Source: a virus. From it: a DNA stretch of 30,174 bases. Below the pieces are notes generated by a model. The model saw nothing but the letters and a program-made list of their open reading frames with translations, was not told where the DNA came from and searched no databases. This document shows positions 15,115-22,011 of the stretch, piece by piece. The stretch lies in the IMG/VR virus record IMGVR_UViG_3300001450_000022, positions 54,591-84,764 of that record. One strand, written 5' to 3'. The position numbers were made by a program, and so were the translations under genes. The first letter of the stretch is position 1; every line of letters starts with the position of its first letter.

Positions 15115-16197
15115 ATGCTTGAAGAAGATTTAAATCCAAATGTAAATTTTTCTGAAATATTGAAAGGGCGTTTAATAACTAGCACTTTTGATTTTACCAT
15201 GAGTGATGTAGAAAAATCTTTTCTAAAGGACATATTCGAGAAAAACCCCAAAATAAAACATGAATTTAAAAAAATAGATTCAATAGAGCTTTTAGACAGA
15301 AATTTCTTTTATGATATTTACAGGTTTAAATGCGAGGGGAAAGGATATTGTTTAAAACTTGGAGACAGACACGACAATTACATATTTAAAAGAGAGTATT
15401 CTTTTTTAGACAAAATCAAAGAAAAAAAAATATCGCCAAGACCCATATTGAATGGAAGGGGTAAAGATTATTCGTACTTAATTACCACCTATGAATTTAG
15501 CGAATCAATAAAACAATTAGGTATATCGTTTTTGATATCTAATATAAAACTTTTTTCTAAGACTTTAAAAGATATTCATGAATCTTCTAAGACGGAATCA
15601 AGCGAAAAAGAAATGTTCATTGATATGTATATTTCAATGGGGGCTTTCAATGAAATTTTAGATCAAAAACAATTAAATGCTTTAAGATCTTTTGGGAATT
15701 TTGAAAAATGTGAGCAGATACTAAAGGGACTAGAAGACACAATAAAGATTCAAGTTCCATCAATGGTAGAGCAGGATCCCTGCATATGCCACATGAACTT
15801 AACGGAATCAAATATACTGTATAGAGGTGGGTTATTTAAATTATGTAATTTTCATAAATCTTTTAATCTTAACCCGCTTTGGGATTTAGCAATGACCTCT
15901 TTAAATCTTGGGTTTAACAGTCACCCCAAATTAGAAGAAAAATTTATTAAGCATTACTCCAAAGAAAACATGCATCATATAAAAAACATCTTACCAGCAT
16001 ATAAAGACGTTTGTTATAAATTAATTTTGTATGAAATTATATGCGTTTACTTTTATAAAATAATCATTACAAAAGAAGATAGATCTCTTGAAAGTTTGTT
16101 CTTTGCGTATGAAACTATTAGGCCATTGATATTAAATGAATTTCCAATGTATACAAAGATATTAGACCCAATGTTCGGCGATTTTAATAAAATTTAA
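15115..16197 (+). CDS. APH/choline-kinase-fold protein, probable pseudokinase
   Basis: The overall pattern is that of aminoglycoside-phosphotransferase-like kinases. GYCLKLGDR carries the N-lobe Lys81, and KREYSFLDKI the helix-C Glu. The catalytic-loop equivalent is CHMNLTESNILY (His226 to Asn233). The second active-site segment is KLCNFHKSFNLNPLWDLA, ending in the family's conserved PLWDLA. In active kinases these read HxDxxxxN and (I)DF/DW. Here both aspartates are Asn (Asn228 and Asn245), so phosphotransfer is unlikely, although the Lys, Glu and metal-binding Asn233 remain. It could bind a nucleotide or small molecule. First gene after the terminator at 15074-15099; its stop overlaps the next start (TAATG). 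No signal peptide. Confidence 0.65.
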   Translation: MLEEDLNPNVNFSEILKGRLITSTFDFTMSDVEKSFLKDIFEKNPKIKHEFKKIDSIELLDRNFFYDIYRFKCEGKGYCLKLGDRHDNYIFKREYSFLDKIKEKKISPRPILNGRGKDYSYLITTYEFSESIKQLGISFLISNIKLFSKTLKDIHESSKTESSEKEMFIDMYISMGAFNEILDQKQLNALRSFGNFEKCEQILKGLEDTIKIQVPSMVEQDPCICHMNLTESNILYRGGLFKLCNFHKSFNLNPLWDLAMTSLNLGFNSHPKLEEKFIKHYSKENMHHIKNILPAYKDVCYKLILYEIICVYFYKIIITKEDRSLESLFFAYETIRPLILNEFPMYTKILDPMFGDFNKI

Positions 16198-16961
16198 TGA
16201 AATTATTTTTTGACCATATTTGTGGTAAACAAGCAGATACTGACTTCATACACACTTTAGTCAGTGCCACAGTAAATAAAGAAGAAGAACAAGAAGCTTT
16301 AGATAACGGCTGGTGCCCATCTAATATATGGTACAAACAAGATACAAATTTTGTTAAACAAAATAAAATCATTTGGTATCAAAGCAGACAAACTCGACTA
16401 GATTTAAGCAAGTACACGGAAACCAAGAACGAAAAAAAAGCTTGGAAAAAAATCGCCAAGGGGAATGTTAAAACAGAAATAACTACTGACCCAGATTTTA
16501 AAAAATTATATAAAATTTATAAAAACTATGTTTGTTATAAAAAATTTTCTTCAGTATTGTCTCAAGAAGAGTTTATTGAAGTTTACGAAAAAGGAAATCA
16601 CGTTTTTTTAATTTATGGAGACGTCGCTTTCAGTGTCGTGCAAAAAGTAGGAAAAAGCTTATTAGCTTATCAATTTTGCTGGGGTTATGAAGATAAAGTA
16701 TTAGGTTTAGGCAGATTTTCTACATATAAAGAAATAAGTTTAGCTAAAGACTTAGGCTTAAAATATTTATATCTTGGGCCAAGTTACGAAAGCCATGGAA
16801 GGTACAAAAGCTCATTTCCAGGATTTGAGTTTTGGACAGGTAGAAAATGGTGCTCTGATGAATCAAAATACTTTGACTTATTGGATCAAGATGAGAAAAT
16901 AATTTCCGTTGAAGATTTAATTGGTTCTTACAATTCATTTTTTGATTCTTTTTCAGTATAA
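16197..16961 (+). CDS. Leucyl/arginyl-tRNA-protein transferase-like GNAT protein
   Basis: The layout follows bacterial Bpt/Ate enzymes, which move Leu or Arg from tRNA to protein N-termini to make N-degrons. ALDNGWCPSNIWYK matches LxxxGFRRSGxxxYKP. QSRQTRLDLSKYTETKNEKK matches the xxRISVxxFxxSRSQKR region. FKKLYKIYKNYVCYKK matches the LYxRYxxxRH helix. LGLGRFSTYKEISLAKDLGLKYLYLGPSYESHGRYKSSFPGFEFWTGRKW matches the C-terminal GNAT segment including LGYxIxxCxxMxYK. The CxxC of cellular Bpt, which sits before the RISV-like segment, is missing, and the MxYK segment reads GRYK. Substrate or specificity may therefore differ. Another GNAT role, such as peptidoglycan Fem-type transfer, is the main alternative. 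Its end overlaps a convergent minus-strand gene by 34 nt. Confidence 0.6.
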   Translation: MKLFFDHICGKQADTDFIHTLVSATVNKEEEQEALDNGWCPSNIWYKQDTNFVKQNKIIWYQSRQTRLDLSKYTETKNEKKAWKKIAKGNVKTEITTDPDFKKLYKIYKNYVCYKKFSSVLSQEEFIEVYEKGNHVFLIYGDVAFSVVQKVGKSLLAYQFCWGYEDKVLGLGRFSTYKEISLAKDLGLKYLYLGPSYESHGRYKSSFPGFEFWTGRKWCSDESKYFDLLDQDEKIISVEDLIGSYNSFFDSFSV

Positions 16962-17584
16962 TCTAAATCCTTAAACTCTGTCATAAAAGAGTTGTCGGTA
17001 TACTTGACTCTCTTATTTTCTACACTGTAAAAATTTTGATCTATTTCGTACCCAGGATTTTTAGTTAAAGGCTCTTCTACCCAAGCGTCATCATGCCATA
17101 CAATTCTATTGTTGGGGTATGCGTAAAAGTTTCCATTTTCCATTTTAAACATATGGGCGCATTTGTGTTCTGGATGTTCAGAAAAATTTGTATCTAAAAT
17201 TGCTTTGTTTTCCCAGCCCCAATCTATTGTAAACATATATTCTCCCCATTCTCTTTTGTTTGAAGGGGTTATAAGGACACCTCTAAGACCTTTAAGTCTA
17301 GACCTCACCCCTACATCAACATAGGGCGAAAAACAGTCCCAGTACATAGCTTCTTCTAATGGTACTGGGTCACACTCTTTCCAACATAGCGCTGTAATCG
17401 GTCTTCTAGTCCAGTTCACTCCATTGTCTAAATAACACTCAAACAATGGCACTCTTTTTTCCATTGATGTAACTGAATGAACATCACACATTGTGTATTC
17501 TTCGTGTCCTTTTTTGTGGTTATATAAATATTCGTTTCTAATGAAACATGTAAATGTTGGTAAGTTGTGAGTTAAATAAGGCAT
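16928..17584 (-). CDS. Hypothetical protein, about 218 aa
   Basis: Not recognised. It is a soluble protein rich in Trp, Tyr and His, with segments such as CWKECDPVPLEEAMYWDCF and ENGNFYAYPNNRIVWHDDAW that look like beta-rich, possibly substrate-binding sequence. No signal peptide. The frame stays open to an ATG at 17647, but that would overlap the start of the divergent gene at 17642. ATG 17584 gives a 218-residue protein and leaves a 57-nt AT-rich divergent promoter region (TATATT and TAATAT lie just upstream). It is the only minus-strand gene inside the plus-strand block, and its 3' end overlaps the transferase-like gene by 34 nt. Confidence 0.65.
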   Translation of the reverse strand: MPYLTHNLPTFTCFIRNEYLYNHKKGHEEYTMCDVHSVTSMEKRVPLFECYLDNGVNWTRRPITALCWKECDPVPLEEAMYWDCFSPYVDVGVRSRLKGLRGVLITPSNKREWGEYMFTIDWGWENKAILDTNFSEHPEHKCAHMFKMENGNFYAYPNNRIVWHDDAWVEEPLTKNPGYEIDQNFYSVENKRVKYTDNSFMTEFKDLDYTEKESKNEL

Positions 17585-17628
17585 ATAAAATATATTAAAT
17601 TTACTATAGAATTTTACACTTTTTGTTA

Positions 17629-17634
17629 TATAAT
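17629..17634 (+). promoter_or_regulatory. Consensus -10 box in divergent intergenic region
   Basis: TATAAT at -13 to -8 from the ATG at 17642, in the 57-nt gap between divergent genes where a promoter is needed. No convincing -35 is seen. A transcript would start within a base or two of the ATG. Confidence 0.45.
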
Positions 17635-17641
17635 AATCCAA

Positions 17642-18109
17642 ATGCAATACAATTTATATAAACCAAACGCCAAATCAACAGGTTGCGCTTTTTCTTTTAA
17701 AATCATCACAAAAGATAAAGAAGGCAATCCATCAAAGCCAACATTTTTAATTCAAGCGATTAAACAAGCCAGTTGGAATTCCAGTAAAAAAACAGGGTCT
17801 TTTAGTGCCAATGCCAAAGATCCAGAAAAAAATATTTATTGCAAAATCAATGAAAACGAAGTTGGCGCAATCATTGACGCTATTGAAAAGTATACAGATT
17901 GGTCAGCGTACCATACTTATAACGATGATAAAACAACAATGTCATTCAAACCGTACACAAAACCAAATGGCGCAGAAGCTTGGTCTTTTGGTGTGATTAA
18001 AAATTCCGCTTTAAAATTCGGCATAGGTATTGAAAAGGGCGAAGCCAGAACTTTTAAAACATTATTGGAATTATATTTAATTACATTATTTAGTTATGAA
18101 TGTTTATGA
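17642..18109 (+). CDS. Possible ssDNA-binding protein (PC4/whirly-like)
   Basis: A 155-residue protein. It has an N-terminal strand pattern GCAFSFKII...FLIQAIKQASW, then a KTGSFSANAKDPEKNIYCKI segment, a helix NENEVGAIIDAIEKYT, and a second strand set (AYHTYNDDKTTMSFKPY...AWSFGVI) ending with LKFGIGIEKGEARTFKTLLELYL. The strand-strand-helix repetition resembles PC4/whirly-type ssDNA-binding proteins. This is based on pattern only, with no diagnostic motif, so the function is tentative. It begins a new plus-strand unit divergent from the 16928 gene, and its stop overlaps the glycosyltransferase start by ATGA (18106-18109). Confidence 0.4.
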   Translation: MQYNLYKPNAKSTGCAFSFKIITKDKEGNPSKPTFLIQAIKQASWNSSKKTGSFSANAKDPEKNIYCKINENEVGAIIDAIEKYTDWSAYHTYNDDKTTMSFKPYTKPNGAEAWSFGVIKNSALKFGIGIEKGEARTFKTLLELYLITLFSYECL

Positions 18110-19791
18110 AAACGATACTTTACCACTCAAATAACTCTAAAGCTTTTACTGGTTTTGGTAAGCATTGTAAAAATATTTTAAAATACCTACAAAAAACTGG
18201 TAAGTATAAAATAGTTGAATTTGCAAACGGCTCCAAATGGAACGACCCATCGAACCAATTCAAACCCTGGGAGTGCAAAGGTAGTTTACCAGACGATCCA
18301 TCAGTTTTACAACAATTAAACAATGACCCAAACCGAGCTCGTGCGGCTGGTTATGGAGGTGAGATGGTAGATGAAGCTATTAAAAAATATAAACCAGATC
18401 TTTATATTGGGGTCGAAGATATATGGGGTTTTGGAGGTTATTGGGACAGACCTTGGTGGAATAATATAAATAATATGATTTGGACTACATTAGATAGTCA
18501 ACCAATTTTGCCTCAAGCCTTAGAAGCTGCACCAAAAACAAAAAACTTTTTTACTTGGGCCTCTTTTGCAGAAAAAGATATGGCTAAAGAAGGTCATGAT
18601 CATGTCAAAACATTGCATGGCACAGTCAACACCCAAGATTTTCATAGATTGTCAGACACTCAAAGATTTCAATTAAGAAATAAATTTGGCATATCCAATG
18701 ATTATATTGTTGGTTTTGTATTTAGAAATCAACTTCGCAAAAGTGTTCCTAACTTATTAGATGGTTTTAAAACTTTTAAAAAAGACTGTAGGAACGCTAA
18801 ATTACTTCTACACACTCATTGGTCAGAAGGTTGGGACATACCAAGATTAATAAAAGAAAAAGGTATAGACAACAAAGATGTGTTGACTACTTATTTCTGC
18901 ACTGCTTGCAATCAATATGAAATCCGTCCATTTACTGGTCAAAAACAAACATGTGGTCATTGTGGAGCAAAGGAAACATTGAACACTACTAATGTTGGCG
19001 CTGGCGTTAGCGAAGAACAACTAAATGAAATCTATAATATGATGGATGTTTACTGTCATCCGTTTACAAGTGGAGGTATGGAAATACCAATCTTTGAAGC
19101 TAAATTAACGGAGCTAATTACTCTAGTAACAAATTATTCATGTGGTGAAGATTCTTGCACTTCTGAAAGCGGAGGACTTCCACTTGAGTGGGCTGAATAC
19201 AGAGAACCTGGTACTCAATTTATTAAAGCTTCCACTTACGCATCTAGCATAGCCAAACAACTAAAAAAAGTTTGGCAAATGAAAAGAGACAAAATAAGAG
19301 AAATCGGCAAGAAAGCTCGAGAATTTACAATTAAAAATTATTCAATAGAATCTGTCGGCAAAAAACTAGAAAATATTATTGATAACATGCCAGATATTGA
19401 ATATGATTATATTTTTGGTGATGATAAAAAAAACAAAGACTTAGAAGAACTATTAGATCCAGGCAGAAGATTGGCCGTTGTCATGCCAGAGTCCGCTGGT
19501 GATGTTTTGTGGATTAATAGTTTGATGGATAATACTAAAAAGCTTTATCCAGATCACGATATTTACGTATTCACTAAACAACATTTTTTTGATTACATTG
19601 AAGACCACCCACATGTTCACAAAGTATTACCTTATGCTCCAGAAATAGATAACTTGCATTTCTTGGAGGGTAAAAGTCTGCACAAAGGATATTTTGAAAT
19701 GGCATTCTTGCCTCACTATGGAACTCAAAGATTTCATAATTACCACCATAATGGATTAGATAAAACTCAATTTGAATTATATGAAAATTAA
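18106..19791 (+). CDS. GT4 glycosyltransferase with zinc ribbon, fused to GT9 N-half
   Basis: Residues 1-420 form a GT-B glycosyltransferase of the GT4 type: YHSNNSKAFTGFGKHCKNIL at the N-terminus, IVGFVFRNQLRKSVPNLLDGF at the start of the nucleotide-sugar domain, and SGGMEIPIFEAK as the E-x7-E-like donor site. A CxxC-x14-CxxC zinc ribbon (Cys265, 268, 283, 286) is inserted in the donor domain. From about residue 454 a new Rossmann domain begins (RRLAVVMPESAGDVLWINSL), which is the N-terminal half of a GT9/heptosyltransferase-like protein. It stops after about 105 residues; the matching C-half is in the gene at 20157. ATG 18106 is chosen for its ATGA overlap; 18100 is possible. It likely builds a phage-directed glycan with the nearby genes. 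Confidence 0.75.
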   Translation: MKTILYHSNNSKAFTGFGKHCKNILKYLQKTGKYKIVEFANGSKWNDPSNQFKPWECKGSLPDDPSVLQQLNNDPNRARAAGYGGEMVDEAIKKYKPDLYIGVEDIWGFGGYWDRPWWNNINNMIWTTLDSQPILPQALEAAPKTKNFFTWASFAEKDMAKEGHDHVKTLHGTVNTQDFHRLSDTQRFQLRNKFGISNDYIVGFVFRNQLRKSVPNLLDGFKTFKKDCRNAKLLLHTHWSEGWDIPRLIKEKGIDNKDVLTTYFCTACNQYEIRPFTGQKQTCGHCGAKETLNTTNVGAGVSEEQLNEIYNMMDVYCHPFTSGGMEIPIFEAKLTELITLVTNYSCGEDSCTSESGGLPLEWAEYREPGTQFIKASTYASSIAKQLKKVWQMKRDKIREIGKKAREFTIKNYSIESVGKKLENIIDNMPDIEYDYIFGDDKKNKDLEELLDPGRRLAVVMPESAGDVLWINSLMDNTKKLYPDHDIYVFTKQHFFDYIEDHPHVHKVLPYAPEIDNLHFLEGKSLHKGYFEMAFLPHYGTQRFHNYHHNGLDKTQFELYEN

Positions 19792-20173
19792 TATACCAGT
19801 TTCTGCAGGAGAATTAGTTGACAAGCTAACCATTCTTGACATAAAGATAGAAAACATTAAAGATAAAAATAAAATTTCTAATATAAAATACGAAAAAACG
19901 CATTTACAACACTTGTACGAACAAAAATGGTATCATAAGTTTGTTGATGTAGAGGCCTTACGCGACGTGCTTTATCAAATTAATAGGGGCTTGTGGGCGA
20001 TAGAAGACGCCATAAGAATAAAAGAAAAAAACAAAGAGTTCGACGAAGAGTTTGTTAAATTAGCTAGAGATGTTTATAAAACTAACGACAAAAGATTCGA
20101 AACAAAAACAAAAATCAATAAACTTACCCAATCAGAAATAGTAGAAGAAAAATCATATGAGTCATATAATTGA
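19781..20173 (+). CDS. DUF6165-like protein, 130 aa
   Basis: The N-terminus MKINIPVSAGELVDKLTILDIKIENI is, from memory, the hallmark of the DUF6165 family, short helical proteins often beside glycosyltransferases. The rest is charged helices with a Trp-rich middle (LWAIEDAIR). The molecular role is unknown. An open frame begins at TTG 19772; ATG 19781 fits the family start and overlaps the previous gene by 11 nt. It sits between the two halves of a GT9 domain, so it may bridge them or have been inserted there. Confidence 0.65.
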   Translation: MKINIPVSAGELVDKLTILDIKIENIKDKNKISNIKYEKTHLQHLYEQKWYHKFVDVEALRDVLYQINRGLWAIEDAIRIKEKNKEFDEEFVKLARDVYKTNDKRFETKTKINKLTQSEIVEEKSYESYN

Positions 20174-21284
20174 AGTTTACGCAAAAGATCTTGGCGTTAA
20201 AGTAGGAAAGCCAACAATAACCGAGCACTTCTACCCAGGATTGCCAGAAAAATATATTACGATACATTCATCCAATAAAATGGTTGCATCGGATTATAAA
20301 TATTGGGACATTGTGCTTTGGCTTGTGGACGATCATTTAAGTAAAAATAATATTAAAACGGTGCAAGTGGGAGGCCCTGACGACAAACCAATAAAAGGGA
20401 TCGATGTAAATCTTATAGGTACCTCATTTAAACAAATGAATTATATCATAAATAATTCTTTAACACATGTCGGTTGTGATAGTTTGCCTGGGCATATAGC
20501 AAGTTCTTATGATATACCATCTGTAATTTTGCATTTTAATCTTTACAAAGAAAACTCAAAACCAATTTGGCATGAAAAAAATACATGCGTAAGCATAGAG
20601 CCAGACTTCAGTGAGAAAAAACCATCTTTTGGTTTAAATTGCTCGCGTATAAATGAAATTAAACCAGAGATTATAGCCCAATCAATTTTAGATCAATTAG
20701 ATATTAAAGAAAAAATAGAATTCAAAACAGTAAGAATTGGGCGAGAGTTTCATAATGAATCAGTAGAAATTGTTCCTAACTTTTTTGGCGAATCCCAATC
20801 ATTATTTCAACAAGCGATTAACTTGCGTGCTGATCTACACTTTGATTTAAATAACATCATTGCTTGGAGTCAGTATTGCTTAGTTAACCTGCATTTAAAC
20901 CAAGAAATATCAGAAGAAGCTCTACATAACTGCGTTAACTTGAAGCAAATTGTTTTTCATTATTCAGAAAAGCACCAAGACCAAGATCTAAACAAATTTT
21001 TTAAAATTTTAAAAAATAAAAAAATCAATCTAATTATTATTTGTGCAGAGCATACGAAAAACATTTCTGAAATTAGATTAAAGTATTTCGACTACGCAGT
21101 TACAGAAATTAAATTTCCTAAAAATGAAGTTAAAGCTTCAAAATACCTTTCTAAAAAAAGCTTTATCACAGACGGTAAATCTTTTACTTCTGAATCTTCT
21201 GCAAAAAGACTTGACAATTCTAATAACTTCGTTTACGATGAAGTTTCATCAAAAGAATTAGAAAGTTTATATTTATATGAGTAG
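20157..21284 (+). CDS. GT9 C-terminal half fused to an unknown domain
   Basis: Residues 1-185 are the C-terminal Rossmann half of a GT9/heptosyltransferase-like enzyme: HIIEVYAKDLGVKVGKP, YITIHSS, VQVGGPDDK, and LTHVGCDSLPGHIASSYDIPSVILHF, which matches VVGNDSGPMHLAAALGVPTVALF. The normal first half is absent here but present at the end of the gene at 18106. Residues 186-375 are an unrecognised mixed alpha/beta region. The ATG lies 17 nt inside the DUF6165-like gene, and the stop overlaps the next start by 8 nt. Together with the upstream genes it could assemble as a split glycosyltransferase. Confidence 0.68.
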   Translation: MSHIIEVYAKDLGVKVGKPTITEHFYPGLPEKYITIHSSNKMVASDYKYWDIVLWLVDDHLSKNNIKTVQVGGPDDKPIKGIDVNLIGTSFKQMNYIINNSLTHVGCDSLPGHIASSYDIPSVILHFNLYKENSKPIWHEKNTCVSIEPDFSEKKPSFGLNCSRINEIKPEIIAQSILDQLDIKEKIEFKTVRIGREFHNESVEIVPNFFGESQSLFQQAINLRADLHFDLNNIIAWSQYCLVNLHLNQEISEEALHNCVNLKQIVFHYSEKHQDQDLNKFFKILKNKKINLIIICAEHTKNISEIRLKYFDYAVTEIKFPKNEVKASKYLSKKSFITDGKSFTSESSAKRLDNSNNFVYDEVSSKELESLYLYE

Positions 21285-22011
21285 TCCAGAAAAATACAAA
21301 AGAAACGAACACGGCTTATTAGAGTCTATAGAATATGTTTTTAACGAAGATGGTTCCGTCAATTGGCGAGCCATGATTCATTCAGATCATTTATATCCAA
21401 ACAAAGATTGGTTTGAGTACAGGAAAATGCCTGTACCAGATTCTGTCGAAGGCTTGAATGACAATCAATTGCTTATTAAAATAAGCGGTATCAAAGAACT
21501 TGCAAGACTTCGCGGTTTCCACAATGTTACATATGATGTAACGGAATCTTCCGATAGCCGTGTAGTTGTTCAGTGCATGGTTAATTGGATTGAAAATTAT
21601 GAAAGCAACGGCACACAAACCTTTGCTTCAATTGCTAACGCTACAACAAATAATACAAATGGTTTTGCAGCTAAATTTTTAGAATGCATAGCTGAGAATC
21701 GTGCCTTTGTTCGTTGTGTTCGCAACTTCCTAAATATTCACATAGTCGGTGCTGATGAGATAGATAGCTCAAAAAACAAAGCGCCTATTGACGTAAGCAC
21801 CCCTAAATCAACTGATATTAGTCCCCAAGGCATCTTAGCTAAGAATCTTATGGACAAGTTAGGGGTAAGCGATTTTGAAGGCTTTAAGGACTGGCTAAGA
21901 GTTCTGTATAAAGACGGGACATATAGCGGAGATGCAGAACAAGTTAAAACTTGGAACGCTTTTAAAGATATACCAGCCAAAGAGTGCCGTAAACTTCTTA
22001 AGTTATTGTAG
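21277..22011 (+). CDS. Possible recombination/annealing protein
   Basis: Unrecognised with certainty. The central region runs QLLIKISGIKELARLRGF, a strand (VVVQCMVNWI), a polar loop (NATTNNTNG), then a basic helix AENRAFVRCVRNFLNI. That order (small strands, then a conserved helix rich in Arg) is reminiscent of Rad52/ERF-type single-strand annealing proteins. A short C-terminal domain (LMDKLGVSDFEGFKDWL...AFKDIPAKECRKLLKLL) looks like a helical ssDNA- or protein-binding tail. It ends the plus-strand block and its 3' end overlaps the tail-tip gene by 14 nt, tail to tail, with no terminator visible. Confidence 0.4.
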   Translation: MSSPEKYKRNEHGLLESIEYVFNEDGSVNWRAMIHSDHLYPNKDWFEYRKMPVPDSVEGLNDNQLLIKISGIKELARLRGFHNVTYDVTESSDSRVVVQCMVNWIENYESNGTQTFASIANATTNNTNGFAAKFLECIAENRAFVRCVRNFLNIHIVGADEIDSSKNKAPIDVSTPKSTDISPQGILAKNLMDKLGVSDFEGFKDWLRVLYKDGTYSGDAEQVKTWNAFKDIPAKECRKLLKLL

